Source of the DNA: Comamonas odontotermitis | Lineage (GTDB): Bacteria > Pseudomonadota > Gammaproteobacteria > Burkholderiales > Burkholderiaceae_C | Direction of reading: 5' to 3' | Length of the DNA stretch: 64,000 bases | NCBI RefSeq assembly: GCF_014207855.1 | Contig: NZ_JACHKZ010000003.1 | Location: 1 to 64,000, forward strand | Part shown: in pieces, positions 49,458-58,163 of the stretch | Numbering within the stretch: the first letter of the stretch is position 1 | Layout: every line of letters starts with the position of its first letter | Made by a program: the position numbers and the translations under genes | Notes under the pieces: model-generated | What the model was told of the DNA's origin: nothing | Databases searched by the model: none | Seen by the model: the letters and a program-made list of their open reading frames with translations, nothing else

Positions 49458-50012
49458 CTATTTGGGCATGCGTACCGCTGTCACCTCAATCTCCACGTAC
49501 CAGGCCGGGTTGGCCAGCGCGGCAATCTGGAAGGCGGAGCGCGAGGGCAGATTGGGCTGCTCGGCCGTGCCAAAGAACTGGGTATAGCCCTGCATGAAGC
49601 CGGTAAAGTCCATCTTGTTGCCCTTGGCCGGGTCGGCCACCAGGAAGACCTGCATCTTCACCACATCCTTCATGGTCAGGCCCATGGCCTTGAGCTGCTT
49701 GTCGATGGTGGTCAGCACGCCAATGGTCTGGGCGCGCGTGTCGCCGCCATAGGCCGCAGGGTCATTGGCGGGCTTGGAGGCGTCGACCACGGGCGGAACC
49801 TGACCAGACAGGTACACCGTTGTTGCGCCCGGCGGTATTTCCACGGCATTCGAGATGGGGAAGTTGGAGCCCGGAATGCCGTGGCGCACCACGGACTGCG
49901 AGCGGCCGTCGCCCATTGAAGAGCTGGCGCAGCCCGCCAGGGTGCTGATGGCTGCCGCAGCGGCGGCCAAGGCCATCCAGGTGCGCAAGGGCGTGTGTTG
50001 GGAAGGTGGCAT
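49458..50012 (-). CDS. RidA-family protein exported as a lipoprotein
   Basis: A 184-residue protein. A signal peptide with lipobox LAGC (C28) indicates an envelope lipoprotein, which is unusual for RidA. The mature part has the YjgF/RidA fold with the conserved Arg of SRSAFQIAAL and the final VEIEVTAV. RidA proteins hydrolyse reactive imine and enamine intermediates. It is the last gene of a three-gene minus-strand run after a flavin amine oxidase and a cytochrome c. A role in hydrolysing the imine product of that oxidase is inferred. Confidence 0.87.
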   Translation of the reverse strand: MPPSQHTPLRTWMALAAAAAAISTLAGCASSSMGDGRSQSVVRHGIPGSNFPISNAVEIPPGATTVYLSGQVPPVVDASKPANDPAAYGGDTRAQTIGVLTTIDKQLKAMGLTMKDVVKMQVFLVADPAKGNKMDFTGFMQGYTQFFGTAEQPNLPSRSAFQIAALANPAWYVEIEVTAVRMPK

Positions 50013-50057
50013 GGGTCATGGTCTCCTTGGGGTTGAGGATGGTTGCAACAGAGGGGA

Positions 50058-50534
50058 TCAACCCCACGAATCATTGAAGGATGCGGCGTCGGGGCGCATC
50101 GGCTTCACATCTTCCGGCTTGACGGCGTCCTTGTAGTCATTGCCAAAATGCGTGCGGACATAGTTGACCACGTCGGCAATCTGCTCGTCGGTCAGCCGGT
50201 TGGCAAACGAGGGCATGCCATGCAGGCCGCGCGATACGACGATCACCGGATAGGCGCCCGCCGCCAGCTTGGGGTTCTTGGCCAGCGCAGGGTAGAAGCC
50301 TGCGCCCTGTGCACCCTGGCCGTTGACCATGTGGCAGCCCTGGCACAGCGATTGGTAGATCTTCTCGCCGCCCTGCTGCGAAAACGTGATCTTGTTGTCG
50401 GAGAAACCGCCAAACGGGCCGTTTGCAGACGATTGCGCCTTCACCTCTTCGGCTGTGGGGGCGTGGTTGCTCTGGGCGTAGGCAAGGCCGCAGGCTGCAG
50501 CGCCTGCGGCAAGAAGGAATGCAAGGGTTTTCAT
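50058..50534 (-). CDS. Exported monohaem c-type cytochrome
   Basis: A 158-residue protein with a Sec signal peptide of about 21 residues. Haem attachment is C64-Q-G-C67-H68 and the probable axial Met is M107 (GLHGMPSF). The remaining region DEQIADVVNYVRTHF is the usual C-terminal helix of class I cytochromes c. It lies 50 bp after the amine oxidase gene and 45 bp before the RidA gene. It is a plausible electron acceptor for the oxidase. Confidence 0.9.
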   Translation of the reverse strand: MKTLAFLLAAGAAACGLAYAQSNHAPTAEEVKAQSSANGPFGGFSDNKITFSQQGGEKIYQSLCQGCHMVNGQGAQGAGFYPALAKNPKLAAGAYPVIVVSRGLHGMPSFANRLTDEQIADVVNYVRTHFGNDYKDAVKPEDVKPMRPDAASFNDSWG

Positions 50535-50584
50535 GGTGAAATCCTCGTGGGTGTCATCGGTGCTGTTTCGGGGGGATCAGCGGC

Positions 50585-52183
50585 TCAGGCCGTTGCCTGG
50601 GCCTTGTCGTGCAGGCGCTTGACGGCGTCGAGCGACGAGAGAATCGCCCCCTCCTGCCAGGCCGGGATGTACGAGCAGTGCTCGCCCGCCAGCACGATGC
50701 GGCCATCGATCTCGCACAGATTCCTGTAATGCTGCTCGCGCAGGGCATCGGTCCATAGGCCAAAGCAGCCGTTGATCCAGGGAACACGGTGCCAGCCCAC
50801 CGTAAAGCCGCTCAGGAATTCCTTGGGGTACTGCGCATGCAGCTGGGCGCCTTGCTCCACAGCCGCCTGAATGCGCTGGGCGGGTGACATGGCGGTGTAT
50901 GCATAGGCATGGGCGTTTTCATACTGGTAGCCGCCCAGCAACACGGCAGGGCCCTTGCTGAAGAAGTTGGTGGACGGGTAGGAGATCTGGCCAATGGGCA
51001 GGTCGGTGTAGCTGATGCCGCCATAGATGCGCTCGTCCTCTTCCCAGAAGCGGCGCTTGAACTCCAGCCCCACCTTGAACGAGGCGCCGTAGGGCAGCGA
51101 CTGGATGGCCTGCTTCATCGCGTCTCCCACCTGGATATCGATCTGCGCCAGGATGGACGCAGGAATCGTGCACACGCACCAGTCGGCCTTGACCTGCTGC
51201 GCGGCACCTCCCTTCCTGGTGTCGCTGAAGGTGACGGTCACGCCCTTGTCGTTCTGCTCGATGCGGGTGACCTTGCAGTTGTGGCGCACGAGGCTGCCCA
51301 CTTCCTTCTCGAAACCCTTGGCAATGGCATCCATGCCGCCCACGGGCTCGAAGATCGCCGTCTGGAACTCCATCAGATGGCCGTCGTTGATCTTGTTCCA
51401 CAGGCCCGATTGGAGCAGGCTGCTCATCTCGATGGGCGTCGAATACTGCGCTACCGGCATCAGCCCGCCGGCGGGCTCGATCTGGAAGCCCCGGTGGTTG
51501 CTCACTGAATGGCTTGCCACGTAGCGGAAATCCTTGTCGAGCGCCCCCCAGCCGCGCAGGCTCTCCAGCAGTTTTTCCTTGTCCTCCGTGGTCACCGCCT
51601 GGTCCAGCGCACCCTGGTTGGTGGCCTTGGCCAGCAGCTCGGCCACATAGCCATAGGCATCGGCCTGCACCTCGCGGAACTTCTGCGGCTTGCCGCCAAA
51701 GGCCTTGCTGTTGTGCACCAGGGCGTTGTAGTTCACCTGCATGAAGGGTTCGAGCCTGACGCCAAACTTCTTGCAGTAATCCAGCACGGCATAGTGGTGG
51801 TAGGGCACGCGCCAGGGGCCCGGGTTGATGTAGTTGCCTTTGGCAAAACTGCAGGTCTGTTTGGCGCCGCCAAGTTCGGTAAAGCTGTCGCCGCCACGCA
51901 CTGTCCAGCAGCGGCCACCCGATCGCTCCTGAAACTCCAGCACCTGCACGCGGTAGCCAGCAGCGCGCAGCTCATAGGCGGCCGTCATGCCCGCCAGGCC
52001 TGCGCCGAGGATGACCACCGACCCGCCACGCTTGGCCTTGGACAGCTCCAGCGGGCCACGATAATTGGATTCCTGCGCGTAGCCCAGCGACGACATGGCC
52101 TGGTACATGACACCGCCGCCAGCAGCCTTTCCAATCATGGACAGCCAGTGGCGGCGACTCAAAGTGGGGATCGATGTAGACAT
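50585..52183 (-). CDS. Tat-exported flavin-containing monoamine oxidase-like enzyme
   Basis: A 532-residue flavoprotein. The twin-arginine region LSRRHWLSMIG (R10-R11) and following hydrophobic stretch indicate Tat export of the folded enzyme. The FAD-binding motif is GAGLAGMTAAYEL near 60-72, followed by LEFQERSGGRCWTV. The C-terminal FAD part is IVLAGEHCSY. This is the amine oxidase superfamily that includes tryptophan monooxygenase, MAO and nicotine oxidoreductase. Export plus a cytochrome c neighbour argue for a periplasmic dehydrogenase rather than a cytoplasmic oxidase. GGAAGGAGA precedes the ATG. Longer upstream frames have no signal. Confidence 0.88.
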   Translation of the reverse strand: MSTSIPTLSRRHWLSMIGKAAGGGVMYQAMSSLGYAQESNYRGPLELSKAKRGGSVVILGAGLAGMTAAYELRAAGYRVQVLEFQERSGGRCWTVRGGDSFTELGGAKQTCSFAKGNYINPGPWRVPYHHYAVLDYCKKFGVRLEPFMQVNYNALVHNSKAFGGKPQKFREVQADAYGYVAELLAKATNQGALDQAVTTEDKEKLLESLRGWGALDKDFRYVASHSVSNHRGFQIEPAGGLMPVAQYSTPIEMSSLLQSGLWNKINDGHLMEFQTAIFEPVGGMDAIAKGFEKEVGSLVRHNCKVTRIEQNDKGVTVTFSDTRKGGAAQQVKADWCVCTIPASILAQIDIQVGDAMKQAIQSLPYGASFKVGLEFKRRFWEEDERIYGGISYTDLPIGQISYPSTNFFSKGPAVLLGGYQYENAHAYAYTAMSPAQRIQAAVEQGAQLHAQYPKEFLSGFTVGWHRVPWINGCFGLWTDALREQHYRNLCEIDGRIVLAGEHCSYIPAWQEGAILSSLDAVKRLHDKAQATA

Positions 52184-52495
52184 GCTCTCTCCTTCCGGTG
52201 CAGAGCGATGTGCAGGCAAGAGCGGGAAAGCCGGCACATGTGTTATGGGTTGTGGGGGGAGGGCCCCGTGCTTTCTCTGCCAATCGATGATAGAAGTTAA
52301 CAAATGTGGCAGCCTGTAGGCCGTGCCTCGGCACCTCGGTAGGATCGGTCCGACCCCCGTTGCCGTGCGGCCCCTGCAACCCTGCCGGGTGCGTGGCGGG
52401 CGAGCAGCCCCCGGTGGGGCCACCGGTTGGCCCGGGATGCCAAACACGTTCTAAAATGGGCCGGTTTTCTCCTTTTCACAGAGCAAGGATCATCC
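52184..52495. other. Divergent intergenic region between amine oxidase and SPFH genes
   Basis: No gene is supported in these 312 bases. It should contain both divergent promoters. A TTCTATCAT-like -10 lies near 52293-52287 on the minus strand, and an AT-rich TTCTAAAATGG lies near 52450 on the plus strand. I found no clear operator. Confidence 0.5.
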
Positions 52496-53593
52496 ATGAA
52501 CCTCATGAACATCATCACCAAGCAACTGATCGAGATCATCGAGTGGACCGATGATTCGCGCGACACCTTGTCGTACCGCTGGCCTGATGAGGACAAGGAA
52601 ATCAAGAACGGCGCGCAGCTGATCGTGCGCGAGTCGCAGCAGGTGCAGTTTGTCTCCGAAGGCCAGTTTGCCGATCTGTTCGGCCCCGGCCGCCATCAGC
52701 TGACGACGCAGAACATCCCGATCCTCTCTACGCTGCGCGGCTGGAAGTACGGCTTCAACTCGCCCTTCAAGTGCGATGTCTACTACATCAACACCCGCCT
52801 TTTCACCGGCAACAAATGGGGTACCTCCAACCCTGTGATGATGCGTGACAAGGATTTCGGCGTGGTGCGCATGCGCGCCTTCGGCACCTATGATTTCCGC
52901 ATCGTGAATCCGGCGAAGTTCCTCAAGGAAGTGGCAGGTACCGACCAGAACTTCCGTATCGACGAGTTTGCCGACACCATGCGCTCGCGCATCGTCAGCA
53001 TCTTCAGCGAAGCCCTGGCCAAGGCCCAGGTGCCGGTGCTCGATGTGGCGCAGCGTTATTCCGAGCTGGGCGATGCGCTGCTGCAGCTGATCAACCCCGC
53101 GGTCACCGAAAAGTACGGCCTGGAGATCACCAGCTTCCTGCTGGAGAACGTGTCGGTGCCGCCCGAAGTGGAAGAGGCCATCGACAAGCGCTCGTCGATG
53201 AGCGCCATCGGCAACCTGAACGACTATGTGAAGTACCAGATGGGCCAGGCCATGGCCAATGGTGGTGAAGGCGCCGCGGCTGCCACCATTCCCGCTACCA
53301 TGGCCATGGGCTTTGGCATGGCGCAGGAAATGATGAAGGGCATGCAACAGCCCGCAGGCGGCGTTGCCACCGATCCCTTCTCGCCCGCTGCAGCGCAGGC
53401 TGCCCAGGCAGCGCAGGCCCCCGCTGCCGGTGGCGGCGTGCAGGTGCTGACGCCCGAGCAGGCCGCGCAGGCGCTGGGGGTGGCGGTGCAGGATGTCGTG
53501 GCCGAGCTGGAATCGGGCGCGCTCAAGGGCCGCAAGATCGGCAGCGCCTGGCGTATTTCGCAGGAATCGCTGAACGAATTCCTGCGAGGGTAA
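52496..53593 (+). CDS. SPFH-domain protein with C-terminal helix-turn-helix-like tail
   Basis: A 365-residue YdjI/virion-core-type SPFH (stomatin/prohibitin-like) protein. There is no N-terminal membrane helix. The conserved core runs about 20-215 (GQFADLFGPGRHQLTTQNIP, AFGTYDFRIVNPAKFL). A Gly/Ala/Gln linker follows at about 245-312. The last 50 residues (VLTPEQAAQALGVAVQDVVA then GSAWRISQESLNEFL) read like an excisionase/HTH_17-type winged helix. The start MNLMNIITKQ has AAGGA upstream. The next gene encodes a zinc-ribbon membrane protein, the usual partner type. Confidence 0.85.
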   Translation: MNLMNIITKQLIEIIEWTDDSRDTLSYRWPDEDKEIKNGAQLIVRESQQVQFVSEGQFADLFGPGRHQLTTQNIPILSTLRGWKYGFNSPFKCDVYYINTRLFTGNKWGTSNPVMMRDKDFGVVRMRAFGTYDFRIVNPAKFLKEVAGTDQNFRIDEFADTMRSRIVSIFSEALAKAQVPVLDVAQRYSELGDALLQLINPAVTEKYGLEITSFLLENVSVPPEVEEAIDKRSSMSAIGNLNDYVKYQMGQAMANGGEGAAAATIPATMAMGFGMAQEMMKGMQQPAGGVATDPFSPAAAQAAQAAQAPAAGGGVQVLTPEQAAQALGVAVQDVVAELESGALKGRKIGSAWRISQESLNEFLRG

Positions 53594-53608
53594 TTGCATA
53601 CCCAGGTT

Positions 53609-53640
53609 CAGCATTCACCAGTGCTTGCTGGTGAATGCTG
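53609..53640. terminator. Hairpin terminator after SPFH gene
   Basis: A perfect 13-bp stem, CAGCATTCACCAG / CTGGTGAATGCTG, has a 6-base loop and starts 16 bp after the stop codon, followed by TGTTGTATTT. It may reduce read-through into the zinc-ribbon gene. Confidence 0.65.
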
Positions 53641-53661
53641 TGTTGTATTTGCAATGGTTTT

Positions 53662-53696
53662 GATAGCTGACAGCACATGGTAGCTATGCGCTGAAG
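53662..53696. repeat. Imperfect copy of the dispersed ATAGCT repeat
   Basis: GATAGCTGACAGC then TAGCTATGCGCTGAAG matches the repeat family imperfectly. It lies directly upstream of the zinc-ribbon gene start. Confidence 0.45.
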
Positions 53697-54848
53697 TTGA
53701 ATTTGACTGTGAATTCATCTCCCCCCGCCCCCGATCCATTTGCGCCGCCCTCGACCACGATGGTGGCCAAGCATGTCTGCCCCGAGTGCGGTGGCAATCT
53801 GGAGTGGAATGCCAAGGCGCAATCGCTCAAGTGCCCCTACTGCGGCACCGTGGTGCCCTGGAGCGAGGAGCAGCAAAAGCAGCTGGGCGGCGACATTGTC
53901 GAGCAAGACCTGGCTGCGGCGCTGGCCAACCCCGCCACAGGCCGAGGCTGGGGAGAGGCGCGGCGCGAATACCAGTGCCAGAACTGCCGGGCGATCTCGG
54001 TTTTCGTCGATGGCCGGGTGGCTGCGCGCTGTGACTTCTGCGGCTCTCCCGCGATCCAGGCGCATGAAGAGCGCAACGACGCCATCACGCCGCAAAGCCT
54101 GCTGCCATTCAAGATCAGCGACGGCCAGGTGCGCGATTTGATCCGCAAGTGGTATGGCAGCCGCTGGTTTGCGCCGAACAAGCTCAAGAGCGCGGCGCTG
54201 ACCGATACGCTCAAAGGCATCTACCTGCCGTACTGGACGTTCGACGCCCATGTGCAGGCCGAGTGGCGTGCAGACGCCGGTTACTACTACTACACGACCG
54301 AGCAGTACCGCGACAGCAATGGCAACATCAGCACCCGCCAGGTGCAGCATGTGCGCTGGGAGCCTGCGGCGGGCAGCCTGCAGCATTTCTTCGATGACGA
54401 ATTGGTGGCTGGCACCGTGGGCGTACACCCCGCACTGCTGCACAAGGTAGAGCCCTTTCCCACGACCACCGATCTGAAACCCTATTCGCCCGAGTTTGTG
54501 CGCGGCTGGACGGTGGAGCGCTACCAGGTGGATCTGCGCCGGGCTGCCGATGTGAACGAAGGCGATATGGACCAGCAGGTGCAGTCGCTGTGCGCGCAGC
54601 AGGTGCCGGGCGACACCTATCGCAATCTGCAGGTGCAGCGCGCCTACCAGGGACGCACCTTCAAGCATGTGCTGGTGCCGGTGTGGCTCGTCAGCTATAC
54701 CTATGGCGCCAAAAGCTACCAGATCGTGGCCAATGGCTACACCGGGCAGATTGCGGGCGAGCAGCCCTACAGCTGGGTGAAGATTGCGTTTGCGGTGCTG
54801 TGCGCGATCATCCTGATCGGAATTTTTCTGTCCTTGTCACAAAACTGA
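53697..54848 (+). CDS. Zinc-ribbon protein with C-terminal membrane anchor
   Basis: Up to 383 residues. Four CxxC knuckles are visible: CPEC and CPYC near 28-49, CQNC and CDFC near 96-118, which make two TFIIB/rubredoxin-like ribbons. A conserved middle follows (GIYLPYWTFDAHVQAEW, about 170-190). The C-terminus has one hydrophobic helix (IAFAVLCAIILIGIFL, about 363-379), so the ribbons face the cytoplasm. The start codon is uncertain: TTG 53697, GTG 53709 or ATG 53760, none with a good ribosome-binding site. Function unknown; it travels with SPFH proteins. Confidence 0.8.
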   Translation: MNLTVNSSPPAPDPFAPPSTTMVAKHVCPECGGNLEWNAKAQSLKCPYCGTVVPWSEEQQKQLGGDIVEQDLAAALANPATGRGWGEARREYQCQNCRAISVFVDGRVAARCDFCGSPAIQAHEERNDAITPQSLLPFKISDGQVRDLIRKWYGSRWFAPNKLKSAALTDTLKGIYLPYWTFDAHVQAEWRADAGYYYYTTEQYRDSNGNISTRQVQHVRWEPAAGSLQHFFDDELVAGTVGVHPALLHKVEPFPTTTDLKPYSPEFVRGWTVERYQVDLRRAADVNEGDMDQQVQSLCAQQVPGDTYRNLQVQRAYQGRTFKHVLVPVWLVSYTYGAKSYQIVANGYTGQIAGEQPYSWVKIAFAVLCAIILIGIFLSLSQN

Positions 54849-54879
54849 TGCGCGGCTCCGGGGCGGGCAGCGCGGTAAA

Positions 54880-54913
54880 GACAACAAAGCCGGGCAAGCC
54901 CGGCTTTGTTGTC
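54880..54913. terminator. Perfect 16-bp hairpin terminator
   Basis: GACAACAAAGCCGGGC / GCCCGGCTTTGTTGTC with a 2-base spacer forms a perfect palindrome between convergent genes. Confidence 0.85.
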
Positions 54914-54927
54914 TGTGCATGGTGTGT

Positions 54928-55161
54928 TTAGCGGCGGCGTTTGCCATCCATGTTGTCACCCACCTGGTTGCCGAAATAGGCACCTGCTGCGGCGCCGCCA
55001 ATGGTGCCCAGGGTGGAGCCAAATACCGCGTCACCCAGTACACCACCAGCCACGGCGCCTACGCCGGTACCGATTTGTGCATTGGTAGGGTTGCTGGAGC
55101 ATGCGCTCAGCCCCGATACGGCCAGAACAACAGATGCGATGGTGATTGCAAGTTTTTTCAT
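54928..55161 (-). CDS. Small glycine-zipper lipoprotein
   Basis: A 77-residue protein. The signal peptide has lipobox LSAC (C21). The mature part contains the glycine-zipper run GVGAVAGGVLGDAVFGSTLG and GGAAAGAYFGNQVGDN, the small-residue pattern of 17 kDa-antigen/OsmB/SlyB-type outer-membrane lipoproteins. GAGGAG lies upstream of the ATG. It is a monocistronic unit between a terminator and a gap. The exact role is unknown; members of this class stabilise the envelope. Confidence 0.87.
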   Translation of the reverse strand: MKKLAITIASVVLAVSGLSACSSNPTNAQIGTGVGAVAGGVLGDAVFGSTLGTIGGAAAGAYFGNQVGDNMDGKRRR

Positions 55162-55294
55162 GCGGAACTCCTCGTAAGCGCTGCGTGCGATCATGCCGGA
55201 TGGCATTGTTGCATACATGCGGTCATGGTTTAGTGTCGCGCCGCAGCGGGGCCGATTCCATCGGTCAAAGCGTAACCGTGGTGTGGGACAAGAC

Positions 55295-55825
55295 TTACCC
55301 GGCGTGTGCGTCCGCTGCTTCCACCAGTGCGAGCAGGCGGCGCAATGCGTGCTGCACGGTCTGCTGGCGGATGCTGTGGCGATCGCCTTCAAAATGCATG
55401 GCTTCGCTGTGCAGCCTGCCGTCCACCTGCCAGCCAAACCACACCGTACCCACGGGTTTGGCGGCTGATCCACCATCGGGCCCGGCAACTCCGGTCACGG
55501 CCACGCTCACCTGGGCCTGCGATTGCGCGACTGCACCCTGGGCCATGGCGCGGGCCACGGGCTCGCTGACCGCACCGTGGGCGGCAATCAGGGCCGCGGG
55601 CACATCCAGCATGGCTGATTTGGCGCGGTTGGAGTAGGTGACAAAGCCGCAATCGAGCCATTGGCTGGAGCCGGGCCGCTCGGTGCAGGCGCCGGCGATC
55701 AGGCCCCCGGTACAGCTCTCGGCAGTTGCCATCAGCCAGCCCTTGTGCATCAGGGCATGGGCGAGCTGCGCAACGTATTCATGTGTTGGCAGCGCATCTT
55801 TGGATAGCAAGGCAGCGGTACTCAT
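55295..55825 (-). CDS. CinA-like nicotinamide-nucleotide amidase
   Basis: A 176-residue protein corresponding to the C-terminal CinA/PncC deamidase domain alone. The active-site region is ATAESCTGGLIAGACTERPGS, and GPDGGSAAKPVGTVWFGW is the other hallmark. It hydrolyses nicotinamide mononucleotide to nicotinate mononucleotide in NAD recycling. Its ATG overlaps the pgpA stop as ATGA, so the two are coupled. Confidence 0.92.
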   Translation of the reverse strand: MSTAALLSKDALPTHEYVAQLAHALMHKGWLMATAESCTGGLIAGACTERPGSSQWLDCGFVTYSNRAKSAMLDVPAALIAAHGAVSEPVARAMAQGAVAQSQAQVSVAVTGVAGPDGGSAAKPVGTVWFGWQVDGRLHSEAMHFEGDRHSIRQQTVQHALRRLLALVEAADAHAG

Positions 55826-56385
55826 ACAAAATGCCTCCACAGTGCAATGACCAGCAGCGTACAGAACGCGGCCACCAGATCGTCCCACATGATGCCCCAG
55901 CCGCCGCCCCAGCCAAACCCCTTGAAGCAGCGGTCGGCCCAGCGCACGGGTTGGGGCTTGGCTGCATCAAAGTAGCGAAACAGCGCAAATGCGATGAGCT
56001 GGCCCCAGAAGCCCACTGGCATCACCAGCCACAGGATGATCCAGAAGGCGACCACCTCGTCCCAGACGATGCTGCCCGGATCGGCAATGCCCATGTTCCT
56101 GGCCGTGGCCGTGCAGGCCCACCAGCCCAGTGGAATGGAGACCGCAATCAGAATGCCGATGGCCTGCGGTGTCAGCCACAGCTGCAGCACCAGATAAGCC
56201 ACCCAGGCCCACAAGGTGCCCACCGTGCCCGGTGCCTTGGGGCTGAGGCCGGAGCCAAAGCCCATGGCAATCCAATGCAGCGGATTCTGCAGCATGAACG
56301 CCCAGCCGGCTTTGCGCGGGGCCGGCATCGGGCTTGCAGATTCAGCCAGGGTGGCATGCGGCGTGGAAATTGGCGTATCGCTCAT
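55822..56385 (-). CDS. pgpA: Phosphatidylglycerophosphatase A
   Basis: A 187-residue inner-membrane protein with about four hydrophobic helices. PgpA motifs are GSGLSPKAPGTVGTLWA (about 48-64), DEVVAFWII (catalytic acid), FALFRYFDAAKPQPVRW and WGIMWDDLVAA. It removes the phosphate of phosphatidylglycerophosphate to give phosphatidylglycerol. It follows the MuiA-like gene by 32 bp and is coupled to cinA. Confidence 0.94.
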   Translation of the reverse strand: MSDTPISTPHATLAESASPMPAPRKAGWAFMLQNPLHWIAMGFGSGLSPKAPGTVGTLWAWVAYLVLQLWLTPQAIGILIAVSIPLGWWACTATARNMGIADPGSIVWDEVVAFWIILWLVMPVGFWGQLIAFALFRYFDAAKPQPVRWADRCFKGFGWGGGWGIMWDDLVAAFCTLLVIALWRHFV

Positions 56386-56417
56386 GGCGCCAATGATAAG
56401 CCTGCACGCGCTGGCGG

Positions 56418-58076
56418 TTATCGATCTTCCTGGATGGACACGTCCTGCGGATAGCGAATGTCATGCTGTGCGCTGAACTCTGCCGTGTCGCCGGCAGCCA
56501 GCGGCTGCCACCATTCCACCATGCCGGCCTGGTCTTGCCAGCGCGGGCTGCGCGGCTCGGGCCGGTAGGTGGAGGCGACCGTGATCTTGTCGTTGCGCGA
56601 TACCGGTGCGGCCTCCAGCACCTGCAATTGCACGGCGCGGTCATGCCGGTTGGTGATGGCGTAGCGGTGCAGCACCTTGCGTGCTGTCTTGCTGGCCAGA
56701 AAGCCGCCACTGCCTGTGTCCTGCTCGGAGGGCAACTCGCGCACGCTGATCCTGTCATCGCGGCCAAACGACAGGCCGCGCGCCAGCGCTGTGGCATTGC
56801 CAAAATCCAGCTGGCCATTGCCGACGAAGGCCGTGTCGCGGAACAGCGCCACCGGGCCCGCAGGCCACACGCCGGGCGGCGCTGCCAAGGTGGCAACCAG
56901 ATAGGCCGCTTCTTCCACTGCTGGCGTGCTGCGCGTGATCAGGCTCACCGGCTGGTTCACCGAGCCCAGCGACAGGGTGATGCGTTCGCTGCTGGCGGGC
57001 ACGGTGATCTTGTAGGGCACAACAAACTGCGTGCTGTAGGCGGTATTGATGCTGGAGACATCCAGCTCCGGCAATGGTGCACTGGATTTGGCGTCCACAG
57101 AGCCAAACAAGGTCACCGAGCTGGGGGCTGGCGCTGGCGCCGCTGCAGGCGCTGCTGCGACTTCATACACGCGCTGCTGGCGTACATCCAGCGTCCAGGG
57201 GCGGGGCAGGCGGGCCTGCGTGTTGCGCCCAGGCTGGCCGGTGGACAGCGTCAGCTGCACATTGCTCCAGTCTTCGCCGCTGGCCTGCACCACCAGGGCT
57301 TGGCGCTCCAGCTGCACCTGGTTCTTGGCGGTATCGAGCTGCGCCCGGTAGCTGGGCTGCCAGCTGGGGCCGCGTACCTGGTAGTTCAGGCGCACGGTGG
57401 CGTCGGCGTTGGTGGCCAGTTGCACTGTCACGCGCATTACCTGGGCACGTTGTGCACCGGTGCGATCCCGCTCCAGGCGCAGCGGCTTGAGTTGTTCTTC
57501 GATCAGCTCTTTCTGGCGCAGCAGCTGGTGGGCGCGCAGCGCGTTGTCGCGGCTGGTGGTGCGCAGGGCGTCGCTGGTGGCGCCAATCTGGCTGGGCGGT
57601 GTGGGCTTGTTGCCTTCGCTGCCGGGCTGGGTGAGGCCCTGCAGGTAGCTGGCCACCAGGGTTGACGCGCCGGAGTCGGCGTTGATCGCGGCAAGCTGGT
57701 CTTCCAGCGCGCGGATCTGCGTATCGAGCGGGCTGGCGCAGCTTTTGCCTGCCACATCGCGCGGTTGGAGCAGGGTTTTGTAATCTCCGATGCGAACCTG
57801 GGCATCGGCGCTGACTTGCAGGCTGGCCACATCGATGGCCGCGGGCAGGCATTCAAATGTAAGCTGCCGCGTGCCTGCATTGATGCGGGCCGTGCGCTCG
57901 ACCGCGGCCACGCCGGGGTAGAGCACCACCTGGCTGATGGGTGCCTGGGCGCCAGCTAGTACCTGTGTGCCCACGTCCGCAGCCAATGCAGAGGCACACC
58001 CTGCGGCCAGGGCGGTGGCCAGGGTAATGGGGGTGGGATGAATGAATTGCATGAATTGCCGAGGCTTGCGTTGCAT
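56418..58076 (-). CDS. MuiA-like DUF4139/DUF4140 protein
   Basis: A 552-residue exported protein. The signal peptide is near residues 10-33 (HPTPITLATALAAGCASALA). The N-terminal DUF4140 region (VVLYPGVAAVERTARINAGT) precedes a helical coiled-coil middle (about 130-220). The C-terminal beta-rich DUF4139 region is about 270-552 (VRGPSWQPSYRAQLDTAKN, FRDTAFVGNGQL). Members are called mucoidy inhibitor A in some annotations; function is not known. It sits between thiL and pgpA, a place where those two are normally adjacent. Confidence 0.85.
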   Translation of the reverse strand: MQRKPRQFMQFIHPTPITLATALAAGCASALAADVGTQVLAGAQAPISQVVLYPGVAAVERTARINAGTRQLTFECLPAAIDVASLQVSADAQVRIGDYKTLLQPRDVAGKSCASPLDTQIRALEDQLAAINADSGASTLVASYLQGLTQPGSEGNKPTPPSQIGATSDALRTTSRDNALRAHQLLRQKELIEEQLKPLRLERDRTGAQRAQVMRVTVQLATNADATVRLNYQVRGPSWQPSYRAQLDTAKNQVQLERQALVVQASGEDWSNVQLTLSTGQPGRNTQARLPRPWTLDVRQQRVYEVAAAPAAAPAPAPSSVTLFGSVDAKSSAPLPELDVSSINTAYSTQFVVPYKITVPASSERITLSLGSVNQPVSLITRSTPAVEEAAYLVATLAAPPGVWPAGPVALFRDTAFVGNGQLDFGNATALARGLSFGRDDRISVRELPSEQDTGSGGFLASKTARKVLHRYAITNRHDRAVQLQVLEAAPVSRNDKITVASTYRPEPRSPRWQDQAGMVEWWQPLAAGDTAEFSAQHDIRYPQDVSIQEDR

Positions 58077-58163
58077 GGAGTCTCCTGTACCGCTGCCACG
58101 ATAGCAGGCTTGGCGCCCGCCGTGGTTGCTGGCGCGCCGCAGGCTCCGGGCCTCGTCGCGCCC

